Positions 7,990 to 16,014 of a DNA stretch of 37,163 nt are shown here, one piece after another. Position 1 is the first letter of the stretch. Each line of letters starts with the position of its first letter. This DNA is from Spirochaetales bacterium (GTDB lineage: Bacteria; Spirochaetota; Spirochaetia; JAIPGG01). The notes under the pieces were generated by a model, which was given only the letters and a program-made list of their open reading frames with translations, had not been told where the DNA came from and made no database searches. A program made the translations under genes and the position numbers. The stretch lies in NCBI GenBank assembly GCA_021736255.1, contig JAIPGG010000018.1, positions 1 to 37,163 of the forward strand. Direction: 5' to 3'.

Positions 7990-9096
7990 CTAGTTCATAA
8001 TGGTGTTTTCCGTTTCCTTGTCGAAAAGGCGAACCCGATCCATATCAAAATTGATATAGGCCCGCTTTTCGAGTTCAGGACGAACGGAGGCCGGTACTCT
8101 GGCCTTGACGATAGTTTCCCCGTACTTCAGATCGACGATGTTGAAGGAACCCATTGTTTCAACCACAAAGACGCTGGTTTCCAGGTACCCTTCCTTCTTT
8201 TCAAAAGACACCTTCACATCTTCGGGCCGAACACCCAGCACCAGCTGCCTGTCAACCTCGCCGCCGTCGACAATGGTCTGCTTCAGCTTGTTACTGATTT
8301 CCAGCTTTGCCCCGTCCGGTTCCATCACAAGAAATGTCCCCTCATCGCCTTTTGCAGCGGTGCAGTTTACAAAGTTCATGCCCGGGCTGCCGATAAAATT
8401 CGCAACAAAGAGATTCACCGGATTGGCGTATATCTCGTGCGGGACATCGATCTGTTGAAGCACACCCTGATTCATGACGGCTATCCGGTCGCCCATGGAC
8501 ATGGCCTCGACCTGATCGTGGGTAACATAGATACTCGTCGCCCCTGCATCCACGTGAAGCTTCTTGAGTTCGGTTCTCATTTCTTCACGGAATGCCGCAT
8601 CGAGCGTGCCGATCGGCTCATCCAGGAGAAAAACCTTCGGCCGGCGTACCAACGCCCGACCGAGGGCTACCCGCTGCATATCTCCACCGGCTAAGTGCTT
8701 CGGTTTGCGGTCGAGAATGTGGTCTATTTGCAGCATTTTTGCTGTTTTTCTGACCTCTTCATCGATTTTGTTCTTGGGCATCTTCTGGGTTTTCAGCGGA
8801 AAGGCCATATTCTTGTACGTAGTCATATGGGGATAAAGGGCGTACAGCTGAAAAACAAAGGCGATATCCCGCTGGGAGGCACGCAACCTCGTCACATCCT
8901 TTCCGTCGAGGATGATTTTCCCCTTGGTAGGTATTTCGAGGCCCGAGATCGAACGGAGTGTTGTGGTTTTCCCGCATCCGGACGGACCGAGGAGAACCAG
9001 AAACTCCTTATTTTTTACGGTCATGTTCAGGTTCTTGACGGCTACAACGTCTTTTCCGAACTGTTTGACCAAATTTTGCAGTTCTACTTCTGCCAT
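7990..9096 (-). CDS. Carbohydrate ABC transporter ATP-binding protein (second of two, MalK/UgpC type)
   Basis: This 368-aa MalK-like ATPase has Walker A GPSGCGKT (37-44), a diverged signature LAGGDMQRV, Walker B VFLLDEPIGTLD and H-loop VTHDQVEAMSM. The C-terminal regulatory domain includes LGVRPEDVKV. The open frame extends further upstream (to 9246), but that stretch lies within the epimerase gene. The ATG at 9096 has GGAG 7 nt ahead and starts with the family's usual MAEVEL-type N-terminus. The signature differs from LSGGQ at two positions (Ala for Ser, Asp for Gln), and its partner has Glu at the Gln position. That pattern suggests two functionally distinct nucleotide sites in a heterodimer. 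The upstream epimerase gene ends 17 nt before it. Confidence 0.9.
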   Translation of the reverse strand: MAEVELQNLVKQFGKDVVAVKNLNMTVKNKEFLVLLGPSGCGKTTTLRSISGLEIPTKGKIILDGKDVTRLRASQRDIAFVFQLYALYPHMTTYKNMAFPLKTQKMPKNKIDEEVRKTAKMLQIDHILDRKPKHLAGGDMQRVALGRALVRRPKVFLLDEPIGTLDAAFREEMRTELKKLHVDAGATSIYVTHDQVEAMSMGDRIAVMNQGVLQQIDVPHEIYANPVNLFVANFIGSPGMNFVNCTAAKGDEGTFLVMEPDGAKLEISNKLKQTIVDGGEVDRQLVLGVRPEDVKVSFEKKEGYLETSVFVVETMGSFNIVDLKYGETIVKARVPASVRPELEKRAYINFDMDRVRLFDKETENTIMN

Positions 9097-9113
9097 GTAC
9101 GAGCTCCAATCTT

Positions 9114-9962
9114 TTAGACGAAGGTCTTTTTCAAGAAGTCGACTGCCTTCTTTGCCAGGGTTTCTGCATTCGGTTCGGTATAACGCCATACCGAAGCAGC
9201 CTTTGCGATTACCTCCATATCGGGGGTAAAGGCTTCGATGACACAATAATAGTCATATCCGATATCCTTGACGGCCTTTGCAATCTCGTCCCAGTGCACC
9301 TGGCCGGTTCCGGCCGCTCCCCGGTCGTTCTCGCAGGTATGCAGCATAAACAGCTTGTCGCCTGCAAGACGCACCGCATCGGCCGAACTCTTTTCCTCCA
9401 CATTCATGTGGAAGGTATCCAGATGAATACCGAAGTTGTCGTATCCCACCTCGTCCACCATGCGGCGGGCATCGGCAGCGATATTGATAAAGTCGGTCTC
9501 GAAGCGATTGAGCGGCTCGATCGAAAGACGCACGTTCTTTCCCTTGGCGTATTCAGCCAGTTCCTTGAAATTCTCCCGGACGGTTTTCCATTGTTCTTTC
9601 TTGGCCTCGTCCGTTTCGAAATTGGCACGTCCTACCGCCGAATACAGGGGTCCGGATACGAGTCCGGAACCGAGTTCGGATGCGGCATCGATCAGGTCCT
9701 TTATATACGCCTTTCCCGTTTCGATATGCTCCTTGTTCGGTCCCCGGATATCCCGGTCTTCGCCGAAAAGGCCGCACACTGATGAGTTCTCCAGACCGTT
9801 TTTTTCCAGTTCCTTCCGGCAGCGGTCATAGTCTATGTCGCCCTTTTTCTCCAGGCCGATCTCGACTCCGTCAAAACCCATATCCCTTATTGGGGCAAAT
9901 ATCTCGTAATCCTTATCCGTAAAGGTTGCCCGAAAAATCATTGTATTCAGTCCGACTTTCAT
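9114..9962 (-). CDS. D-tagatose/D-psicose 3-epimerase-like enzyme
   Basis: This 282-aa TIM-barrel protein closely follows the ketose 3-epimerase family, which interconverts free ketoses such as fructose/psicose or tagatose/sorbose at C3. The metal and catalytic residues fall where the family has them: Glu149 (IEPLNRFETD), Asp182 (HLDTFHMN), His208 (MLHTCENDRG) and Glu243 (VIEAF). Length matches the roughly 290-aa family norm. AGGAG precedes the ATG. The gene sits inside the transporter operon, between the small membrane protein and the ATPases, which strongly suggests that a ketose, or a polyol oxidised to one, is the transported substrate. L-ribulose or other ketoses cannot be excluded. Confidence 0.85.
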   Translation of the reverse strand: MKVGLNTMIFRATFTDKDYEIFAPIRDMGFDGVEIGLEKKGDIDYDRCRKELEKNGLENSSVCGLFGEDRDIRGPNKEHIETGKAYIKDLIDAASELGSGLVSGPLYSAVGRANFETDEAKKEQWKTVRENFKELAEYAKGKNVRLSIEPLNRFETDFINIAADARRMVDEVGYDNFGIHLDTFHMNVEEKSSADAVRLAGDKLFMLHTCENDRGAAGTGQVHWDEIAKAVKDIGYDYYCVIEAFTPDMEVIAKAASVWRYTEPNAETLAKKAVDFLKKTFV

Positions 9963-9975
9963 CTTCTGCTCCTTT

Positions 9976-10215
9976 CTACTTGAAATGAATTGCTGCTATA
10001 TACCCGAAGGTTCCTACCATGAGGATGGTAAAACCGTTGCTGTAAAGCCAGAAAAACAGCGGCTGCACCAGCGCGAAAATTCCAAAGAACATAATCGCCA
10101 TAAAGGTGGGTTCCAGATATTTTCGCTTCAGCCATCCCCTTCTTTTGTAAACGAACCAGAGCACGATAATGAAGACAGCAGCGATTAAGGTATTCAGTCC
10201 TGGTGTTGCTTCCAT
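9976..10215 (-). CDS. Small three-helix membrane protein of the ABC transporter operon
   Basis: This 79-aa protein has about three hydrophobic segments (roughly residues 8-24, 36-56 and 59-77), separated by a basic stretch (YKRRGWLKRKYLEP) that should face the cytoplasm. I recognise no family with certainty. Its size, topology and place between the permease and the ATPase genes recall GlpU/DUF2160, the small membrane protein of the rhizobial glycerol ABC operon that also has two ATPases. The sequence similarity I can see is only general. It starts 11 nt after the upstream permease stop and ends 13 nt before the epimerase start, so it is clearly co-transcribed. It may be an extra transporter subunit or assembly factor. 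Confidence 0.7.
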   Translation of the reverse strand: MEATPGLNTLIAAVFIIVLWFVYKRRGWLKRKYLEPTFMAIMFFGIFALVQPLFFWLYSNGFTILMVGTFGYIAAIHFK

Positions 10216-10226
10216 ATAAGTACCCC

Positions 10227-11171
10227 CTATTTCCTTACCGCGCCGAAGGATATTCCGCGCACCAGGTGCTTGCGAAGCAAGATGGTGAACACCATTGCCG
10301 GTATCAGGAAGAGCACACTTCCTGCCGCGGCCGCTCCCCAGTCATACCCGAGAACTCCCATCTGGTACGGAAGCCATGCCGGGACCGTTTGTGCGGTATT
10401 CCTGGTCAACAGAAAGGCGAAGGCATACTCGTTCCAGGCAAAGATAAAACAGAATACGGCGGTTGCCGCGATACCTGTTACCGCTTGCGGAAGCACAATC
10501 TTCCGGAACGCCTCGAAACGGCTGTAGCCGTCGACCATAGCCGCCTCCTCGTACTCGATCGGTATCTCGTCGAGGAAGCCCTTCATGACCCAGACGGCAA
10601 AGGAAACATTGAATGCAGTGTACAGGAGGATAAGACCTATGTGTGTATCATTCAGCCCGATGTTCCGGTAGAGCAGGAACACCGGTATAACGACGACGAC
10701 CGGAGGGATCATCCTGGTACTCAGGATGAAGAAGAGCCAGTCATCCTTACCCTTTACTTTGAACCGGGAAAACCCGTAAGCCGCCAGGGTCCCGAGAATG
10801 ATCGTGATTCCCGTACTCAACAGTACAATAACAAGGCTGTTCATATAGCGCTTTGGAAGGTCGCCCATTCGTACAATCTGCTCGTTGGTACCCTTGTACA
10901 CGATCCGTTCGTACCACTCCATCTCTTCGACCTCGGCCTGTGTCGGCTGATCATTGGGCGGAAAGCCGGTACGAGCGGTAAAAATCCGAATATAACTTCC
11001 GATCGAGGGTTCGAACATCAACTTGGGCGGATATTCCTTGATCTGGGCCCACGGGCGGAAGGAAGTATTCACAACATAAAACAGCGGGAACAGGTAGATC
11101 ACCGTGAACACAACAAGCAGCACAATAGCAACGGTTCTGCCTATTCCCTTTCGTTCTTCAATCTGTGGCAT
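10227..11171 (-). CDS. Carbohydrate ABC transporter permease, MalG type
   Basis: This 314-aa inner-membrane permease has six predicted helices and the cytoplasmic EAA loop that docks an ATPase (EEAAMVDGYSRFEAFRKIVLP, ending near residue 228). The periplasmic region between the first two helices is long, about 75 residues, and contains acidic segments such as TQAEVEEMEWYE. This makes it larger than a typical 275-aa MalG. It would pair with the MalF-type permease encoded 21 nt upstream. The downstream small membrane protein begins almost immediately. Confidence 0.9.
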   Translation of the reverse strand: MPQIEERKGIGRTVAIVLLVVFTVIYLFPLFYVVNTSFRPWAQIKEYPPKLMFEPSIGSYIRIFTARTGFPPNDQPTQAEVEEMEWYERIVYKGTNEQIVRMGDLPKRYMNSLVIVLLSTGITIILGTLAAYGFSRFKVKGKDDWLFFILSTRMIPPVVVVIPVFLLYRNIGLNDTHIGLILLYTAFNVSFAVWVMKGFLDEIPIEYEEAAMVDGYSRFEAFRKIVLPQAVTGIAATAVFCFIFAWNEYAFAFLLTRNTAQTVPAWLPYQMGVLGYDWGAAAAGSVLFLIPAMVFTILLRKHLVRGISFGAVRK

Positions 11172-11192
11172 AATGCAATCCTTTCGAAGGCC

Positions 11193-12098
11193 CTACTGTT
11201 TGGCCTGGTTGAGGTATTTGATCAGTACCGAAGTAATGGCAATGATGATGATCAGCATGATATAACCGAGTGCCGCACCATAACTCGTTTTCCACGTCAG
11301 GAAGGTTTCGGTATATAACTGCGTCGCTAAAAGCGGCGGCGCCGACGTTCCCCGGCCTACAAAACCCATCGGCAAATCGAAAATCTTGAAAGCCTCCATT
11401 ACCCGGAAGATCAGGGCAATCAGCAAAAGCGGATAACAGGTGGGCAGGGTAATGTTTATAAACTTCGACCACCAGGAGGCCCGATCGACCTCGGCCGCTT
11501 CGTAGAGCGATTTCGGGACTGCAGACAGTCCGGCCATCGAGAGCAGCATGACAAAGGGCGTCCACATCCAGATATCTACAATAACAATCGAATACAAATT
11601 AATATCGGGGTTCTGGGCCCAGTCGATTCTCCCCAGCCCGAGAACATAGTTAAACATACCCCAGTTCGGATCCATAAAGAGTTTCCACATCAACCCGACG
11701 ATTACCGGAGACATGGTCATGGGCAGTACCAGAAGCGTGGATATCAATTCCCGCCCCTTGAATTTCGTCTGCAAAAGGAGGGCAAGTCCGAAACCCAATA
11801 CCATTTCTCCACCGACCGACATGATTACATACTTGCCGGTGGTAATAAACTTTGTCCAAATATCCGGATCACCAAGAAGTCTGAGATAGTTTCCGACTCC
11901 GATCGCCTCGGGATTGACCCCCCATTCCGTGCGCATCTTGGCTGAATACTGGGTAAAACTCAAAATAAGCGACCAGAGAAGAGGGAAAATGTTGATGGCT
12001 ATCAGCAGGATGATTGTCGGCATGACAAACCATCGAACCAGGTTTACATCGCGCATCGGGTTGAAGTTGACCGTATTCAGGTTCTTAGTACTATTCAT
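11193..12098 (-). CDS. Carbohydrate ABC transporter permease, MalF type
   Basis: This 301-aa permease has six hydrophobic segments and an EAA motif (YEAAEVDRASWWSKFINITLP, near residues 193-213) for contact with an ATPase. It lacks the large periplasmic domain of enteric MalF, as is usual for sugar permeases outside enterobacteria. The ATG at 12098 is preceded only by a distant AGGA. A strong hairpin (12126-12158) separates it from the solute-binding protein gene, which would lower permease expression relative to the binding protein. Confidence 0.9.
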   Translation of the reverse strand: MNSTKNLNTVNFNPMRDVNLVRWFVMPTIILLIAINIFPLLWSLILSFTQYSAKMRTEWGVNPEAIGVGNYLRLLGDPDIWTKFITTGKYVIMSVGGEMVLGFGLALLLQTKFKGRELISTLLVLPMTMSPVIVGLMWKLFMDPNWGMFNYVLGLGRIDWAQNPDINLYSIVIVDIWMWTPFVMLLSMAGLSAVPKSLYEAAEVDRASWWSKFINITLPTCYPLLLIALIFRVMEAFKIFDLPMGFVGRGTSAPPLLATQLYTETFLTWKTSYGAALGYIMLIIIIAITSVLIKYLNQAKQ

Positions 12099-12125
12099 AG
12101 CGTTGTTCCCGTTTCCTCAATACAA

Positions 12126-12158
12126 GGCTTTCTTCCGGCCGTCGGCCGGAAGAAAGCC
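12126..12158 (-). terminator. 15-bp perfect hairpin between binding-protein and permease genes
   Basis: GGCTTTCTTCCGGCC (12126-12140) and GGCCGGAAGAAAGCC (12144-12158) pair perfectly around a 3-nt loop. On the minus strand it is followed by TTGTATTG, a weak U-rich tail. It probably acts as a partial terminator or 3'-end protector that keeps the binding protein in excess over the membrane subunits, as at the malE-malF junction. Confidence 0.65.
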
Positions 12159-12222
12159 GTTTTGTGAATCCTGCAGCTAGGCAGGAAGTGTTTCACCAAA
12201 AATCAGGCGGCGAGTATCCGGT

Positions 12223-13581
12223 TTACAGATACCCTGCTCGCTCGAAAATTTCCTCCCACTGGCCGACGAGTTTGTCCAGGGCCTCTTCTGCAGTACCTTC
12301 ACCGCGGATAATGTATCCGCCGACGGTCTTGCTGTAGGTCTCGAGGAGTTCGCCGTACTCGGGAACGGCCCAGAAGTCTTTAAAGAATTCCATAGATTTT
12401 TTGAAAGCCTCATTGTAGGGAGTAGCATTCAGGAATTCTTCGGATTCCAGGGTTTCGATGTGACAGGTGTATCCGCCGAGTTCGGCCCATTTCTTCTGGA
12501 CCTCGGGCCGGATGAACCATTCCATCCACTGCATTGCCAGGTCTTTCTTCTTGGAGTAGGTAACCACCGAGGCGCCTTGTCCGCCGAGGGCGGAGGCCTG
12601 GTAGGTTTCGCCGTCTACGCCGACCTGAGGGGGACAGGCAAAGAAATCGGTGTCTTCAGCATAGGGGTTGGTCGCACTATTGGCGAGGGCAGGAAGGAAT
12701 GCAAAATAGTTACAGGTCATCGGAACGATTCCGGCGGTAAAGGCGTCGTTGGCCTTTACGTAAAACGCGTCGTTAAATGCCGGAGGAGTCATTTTGAAGA
12801 GCTCGTTGTAGAATTCGATACCGGCGATTGAACCTTCGCTATTGAGAATGCCGTCCACCTGGTAGGTGGAATAGTCACCCAGGTCTCCGCCGAAGGTCCA
12901 CTGACACTGCTCGCCGAACATAACCAGCGAGTCGTAACCGTTGTCCCCATAAATGGAGATTCCGTAGAAGCCGTTGTCCGGATCGTGGAAGAATTCGGCG
13001 ATATCCTTGAGATCTTCATACTGCTCGGGTACGCCGAGTTCGTAGCCGTACTGCTCCTTGAAAGCCGCTTTGTTTTCCGGATCCTCGAAAAGGTCCTTCC
13101 GGTAGGCCCAGCCAAGGGCGTCACCTTCGGCCGGAACCGCATAGTATCGGCCGGAACCCTTGGGATACTCGGCATAAGCGGTCAATGATGCAGCGGTAAA
13201 ATCCTTGTCGACGTTGTTTTCCTTGATCCAGTCGGTCAGTTCGACATAGTGTCCGCCGACGGCCATGGTACCAACGTCCTGGCTGTCACCGATAATGATG
13301 TCCCAGGCATCGCTTCGAGCGATCATTTCAACGTTGTACTTCTGTACGAAGGTTTCCCACGGAGTTTGCTCCACAATAACATCGATTCCGGTCTCTGCAG
13401 TAAAATCCTCGGATAGTTTCTGCAGATAATCAGCCGGTGCCCACTGTGCCCAATGGATCGTGATGTACTGATCTTCGCCGCCTCCGGCTTCGCCCTCAGC
13501 ACCTTCTTGTTGTCCACCGGCAAATGCGAATGCCGCGGCAGCCAGCAAGAGAACCAGAATAATTAAGAAACGTTTATTCAT
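12223..13581 (-). CDS. Extracellular carbohydrate-binding protein of ABC transporter (family 1)
   Basis: This 452-aa secreted receptor captures the sugar in the periplasm and delivers it to the permeases. It has a signal peptide (MNKRFLIILVLL, then an Ala-rich core ending AFAFA). The mature part begins GGQQEG, without a lipobox cysteine, a start common among spirochaetal binding proteins. The fold pattern (TIHWAQWAPADYLQKL, later AMQWMEWFIRPEVQKKW) fits bacterial extracellular solute-binding family 1. The ATG at 13581 is chosen because AGGAG lies 7-8 nt upstream and the signal peptide begins there; the frame itself opens earlier, at 13623. It is the first gene of the operon, with a promoter in the 144-nt gap after lacI. 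Confidence 0.9.
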   Translation of the reverse strand: MNKRFLIILVLLLAAAAFAFAGGQQEGAEGEAGGGEDQYITIHWAQWAPADYLQKLSEDFTAETGIDVIVEQTPWETFVQKYNVEMIARSDAWDIIIGDSQDVGTMAVGGHYVELTDWIKENNVDKDFTAASLTAYAEYPKGSGRYYAVPAEGDALGWAYRKDLFEDPENKAAFKEQYGYELGVPEQYEDLKDIAEFFHDPDNGFYGISIYGDNGYDSLVMFGEQCQWTFGGDLGDYSTYQVDGILNSEGSIAGIEFYNELFKMTPPAFNDAFYVKANDAFTAGIVPMTCNYFAFLPALANSATNPYAEDTDFFACPPQVGVDGETYQASALGGQGASVVTYSKKKDLAMQWMEWFIRPEVQKKWAELGGYTCHIETLESEEFLNATPYNEAFKKSMEFFKDFWAVPEYGELLETYSKTVGGYIIRGEGTAEEALDKLVGQWEEIFERAGYL

Positions 13582-13643
13582 TTCCCTGCTCCTTTCTTTT
13601 TTCCGGACGGCGGAGTTTAACAAACCCCACAGCAGCCGTCCTT

Positions 13644-13649
13644 ATTATA
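13644..13649 (-). promoter_or_regulatory. -10 box of the transporter operon promoter
   Basis: A perfect TATAAT on the minus strand lies 62 nt before the binding-protein ATG. No good -35 hexamer is seen at 16-18 nt, which suggests an activator-dependent or extended promoter. The inverted repeat at 13654-13678 occupies that position. Confidence 0.45.
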
Positions 13650-13653
13650 TCCA

Positions 13654-13678
13654 TTTCCGAAACCTTCGGCTCCGGAAA
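13654..13678. promoter_or_regulatory. Inverted repeat upstream of the binding-protein promoter
   Basis: TTTCCG and CGGAAA flank a 13-nt centre and cover the -35 region of the transporter promoter. It resembles the elements at 164-180 and 2344-2361 in its TTTCC arms. It is a candidate activator or repressor site; the factor is unknown. Confidence 0.3.
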
Positions 13679-13693
13679 GACCTGCTTTGCAGG

Positions 13694-13712
13694 CGCTCCT
13701 GCACCAGGAGCG
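13694..13712 (-). terminator. Hairpin after the lacI gene
   Basis: CGCTCCTG and CAGGAGCG form an 8-bp stem with a 3-nt loop, 13 nt downstream of the regulator's stop on the minus strand. No clear U-tract follows, so termination is likely partial and readthrough from lacI into the transporter operon is possible. Confidence 0.4.
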
Positions 13713-13724
13713 TCCGTATTCCCC

Positions 13725-14786
13725 TCAGATATGACTCGTTGATTCTCTCTCTACAAGCCAGGGCCTCATTATGACCTTTCTATCCTCGGGCTGCCCTCCC
13801 CTTACGATGTCCAGAAGCATGCGCGCTCCCTGATCGATCATCTTATCGATAGGCTGATGCACGGTTGTGAGAGAGGGATATATGATTGAAGAGGACTCGA
13901 TGTCGTCATACCCGACAATAGAGACCTCCTCCGGTACGTCAATAGAACTTCGACGCAGGAGTTTGAGCATCTGCAGTGCCTTGTAGTCGTTCGACGCAAA
14001 GAGGGCGGTGGGCCGGTCCTTGCGCCGCAAGAGCTTCATGAGCTCGGGGCACTCGCCGCGGTGCCACATCTCCTCACTCTGCGTTATTATGAAGGAGGGA
14101 TCGATCTGCATGTTCCTGTTTCGATGGGCAGCAATATAGCCCTCGAGGCGGTCCCGCTCTGCCTGAGTAAAGCCGGAGGTAACGAAGGCGATCCGCCGGT
14201 GCCCGCTCGAAAACAGGTAATCGACCACCAACTGCCCCCCGTAGACATTGTCCAGTACGACAGAAAAAATTTCGCTTCCGGAGATCTCCCGGTCCACCAT
14301 CACCAGCGGGATGTCGTTGGAGGTATTAAAGGAAAGGAGGCGGCCCGCCTCTTCCTGGACCCCGACCAGCAGAATGCCGTCGACATTCCGGAACTTCATG
14401 GCCCGGAGAAACGACTCCTCTACCGTGGGATCATTATCCGCGTTACAGATTATGGAATTGTAGTTGAAGTCACGGAAGTATCGCTCGGCATACCAGCTCG
14501 CATTGGCATAATAGGGATTCCGAATATCCTGCACGATCACACCGATTGTGTGGGTGCGCTTGAGAGAAAGGCTGCGCGCGATCTCGTTGGGATGATAGTC
14601 GAGGGTATTCATGGCATCGACCACAGCCCGTTTGGTTTCCTCGGAAACCGGACCACTGTTGTTGATAACCCGGGAGATGGTACTCTTCGAGACATTAGCC
14701 AGTTTAGCAATATCGTTGATAGTTATCTTCACTCCCCGTTTACCCATATCCAAAGTGGAACCGGTTTTTTCTCCGCCCCAATCCAT
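13725..14786 (-). CDS. LacI-family transcriptional regulator
   Basis: This 353-aa repressor has the LacI helix-turn-helix and hinge at residues 21-60 (ITINDIAKLANVSKSTISRV), followed by a periplasmic-binding-protein-like effector domain (IGVIVQDIRNPYY through VSIVGYDDIESS). It probably binds the locus sugar or a phosphorylated intermediate and controls both the divergent aldolase-kinase operon and the transporter operon. The ATG at 14786 is kept because a GGAGGG-like site precedes it at about 9 nt. ATG 14747 would also retain the HTH, but it has no ribosome binding site. A perfect palindrome with a central CG, typical of LacI operators, lies in the divergent promoter region (14898-14911). Confidence 0.9.
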   Translation of the reverse strand: MDWGGEKTGSTLDMGKRGVKITINDIAKLANVSKSTISRVINNSGPVSEETKRAVVDAMNTLDYHPNEIARSLSLKRTHTIGVIVQDIRNPYYANASWYAERYFRDFNYNSIICNADNDPTVEESFLRAMKFRNVDGILLVGVQEEAGRLLSFNTSNDIPLVMVDREISGSEIFSVVLDNVYGGQLVVDYLFSSGHRRIAFVTSGFTQAERDRLEGYIAAHRNRNMQIDPSFIITQSEEMWHRGECPELMKLLRRKDRPTALFASNDYKALQMLKLLRRSSIDVPEEVSIVGYDDIESSSIIYPSLTTVHQPIDKMIDQGARMLLDIVRGGQPEDRKVIMRPWLVERESTSHI

Positions 14787-14841
14787 GTTTTGAGGCCCTC
14801 CTCGACCAACTCACCCTTAAATCATTATGTAATATTAAAAT

Positions 14842-14847
14842 ATTATA
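14842..14847 (-). promoter_or_regulatory. Possible -10 box for the lacI gene
   Basis: TATAAT on the minus strand sits in an AT-rich stretch 56 nt before the regulator ATG. No convincing -35 box is visible. Confidence 0.3.
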
Positions 14848-14857
14848 TTACACCGGC

Positions 14858-14875
14858 GATCGACAGGCCTCGATC
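14858..14875. promoter_or_regulatory. Hyphenated palindrome GATCGA-N6-TCGATC
   Basis: Perfect 6-bp arms flank a 6-nt centre, just upstream of the proposed lacI -10 box and 22 bp from the main palindrome. It could be a second regulator site in the divergent promoter region. Confidence 0.3.
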
Positions 14876-14897
14876 AGATGAAAAAACCCCTTTCAAC

Positions 14898-14911
14898 TGG
14901 AACCGGTTCCA
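14898..14911. promoter_or_regulatory. LacI-type operator palindrome
   Basis: TGGAACCGGTTCCA is a perfect 14-bp palindrome with the central CG pair characteristic of LacI/GalR operators. It lies between the divergent lacI and aldolase promoters, 51 bp upstream of the aldolase -35 box. It is the best candidate binding site for the adjacent regulator. Confidence 0.65.
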
Positions 14912-14962
14912 CCTAAGTATAGAATAGAATTCCCACAAGTCAAGGAAAAATTCGGTGAATTA

Positions 14963-14990
14963 TTGACATTTTCCCGATGTGCTCCATAAT
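14963..14990 (+). promoter_or_regulatory. Promoter of the aldolase-kinase operon
   Basis: A perfect TTGACA (14963-14968), a 16-nt spacer and CATAAT (14985-14990) make a strong sigma70-like promoter, about 95 nt before the aldolase ATG. Confidence 0.6.
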
Positions 14991-15084
14991 ACGGGTTGCA
15001 GAGTTCAAAGAACCCCCTGGATCCGGTTTTCCTGAACGTGCCCAGGTCGGCACGCTCAAAACAAACAGAAACAGGAGACCGGAA

Positions 15085-16014
15085 ATGCAGCAAAATCAAC
15101 TCTCAGTAGCAGCGATTCTCGCGGCGGCAAACCGCGTCGGGGTAACCGTCCCCGCCCTGAACGCAGCTCATTTAGGAATCATTAAGCCCTCGATCGAGGC
15201 CGCACGCGATGCGGGCGCCTTTGTCTTGATCGAGGTATCCCGGGTGGATTGGGAAAAATTCGGCGCCCGGAGTATTGCTGAAGTCTACCATACCTACAGC
15301 AAATGGGAAGACCGCTCCATCTGCCGGCTTCACCTGGACCATGTCCCGGTGCTCGACGAGGACGACAACGACATAGACTATATGTCGATCATACAGGAAG
15401 CTGTAGACCTGGGATATCCCTCGGTGATGATCGACGGCTCCCGGCTGCCCCTGGAAGATAATATCGAGGCTACTCGGAGGGTTACCGATTACTGCCACCG
15501 GAAAGGGGTAACAGTGGAGGCCGAACTCGGCGCGGTTCTCGGGCATGAAAACAAAGAGCTTCCCCCCTACGAGGAATTATTTCGTTCGGGTAAGGGGTTT
15601 ACCGATGTGGAGGAGGCCCGTCAGTTTGTAAACCAGGCCCGCTGCGATTACCTTTCGGTAGCCGTAGGAAACGTTCACGGGGCAATTTCTCAGGCAAAGC
15701 GAACCGAAAAAAAGGCGGAGACCAAGCTCAACATCGATCATCTGAGAAAGCTGCGAGAGGCCACCGGTATTCCTTTGGTTCTGCATGGAGGGTCCGGAGT
15801 AATGCAGGAATACCTGGTAGAGGCCGCAAAGAACGGAATCGCCAAAGTGAACATAGGAACGAATCTGCGGCAAGCATGGGAACTGCCCATCGAAAATGGG
15901 GCCGAGACGGCAGCAGCCGAAAAATCGGTGTACGACTTCGTACGCGATCTTTTGGAAAACTATTTCCGGGTCGGAGGAACAGCCGAACAATTACTGAACG
16001 AGGTCCATACATGA
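15085..16014 (+). CDS. Class II fructose/tagatose-bisphosphate aldolase family protein
   Basis: This 309-aa zinc aldolase-like enzyme would split a ketose (bis)phosphate into DHAP and an aldehyde. The catalytic Asp85 and zinc ligand His86 (LHLDHVP), Glu147, His198 (GNVHGA) and His234 (LVLHGGSG) are in the family order. The pattern is nearer GatY/KbaY-type tagatose-bisphosphate aldolases than FbaA. The open frame starts at 14977, but ATG 15085 has AGGAG at a proper distance and matches the family N-terminus. Its stop overlaps the FGGY kinase start (ATGA), so the two proteins are translationally coupled. Pairing with an FGGY kinase suggests that it may act on a ketose phosphate made by that kinase. 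Confidence 0.87.
   Translation: MQQNQLSVAAILAAANRVGVTVPALNAAHLGIIKPSIEAARDAGAFVLIEVSRVDWEKFGARSIAEVYHTYSKWEDRSICRLHLDHVPVLDEDDNDIDYMSIIQEAVDLGYPSVMIDGSRLPLEDNIEATRRVTDYCHRKGVTVEAELGAVLGHENKELPPYEELFRSGKGFTDVEEARQFVNQARCDYLSVAVGNVHGAISQAKRTEKKAETKLNIDHLRKLREATGIPLVLHGGSGVMQEYLVEAAKNGIAKVNIGTNLRQAWELPIENGAETAAAEKSVYDFVRDLLENYFRVGGTAEQLLNEVHT

Noticed and set aside
9097-9246. N-terminal extension of the second ABC ATPase
   Set aside because: It lies inside the epimerase gene in another frame, whereas ATG 9096 has a good ribosome binding site and the family's normal start.
10203-11318. Long plus-strand open frame (371 codons) opposite the permease genes
   Set aside because: It is a shadow: low-complexity charged residues, no ribosome binding site, and entirely antisense to two clear permease genes.
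14977-15084. 36-residue N-terminal extension of the class II aldolase
   Set aside because: It overlaps the promoter -10 region and is absent from the family; ATG 15085 has AGGAG upstream.
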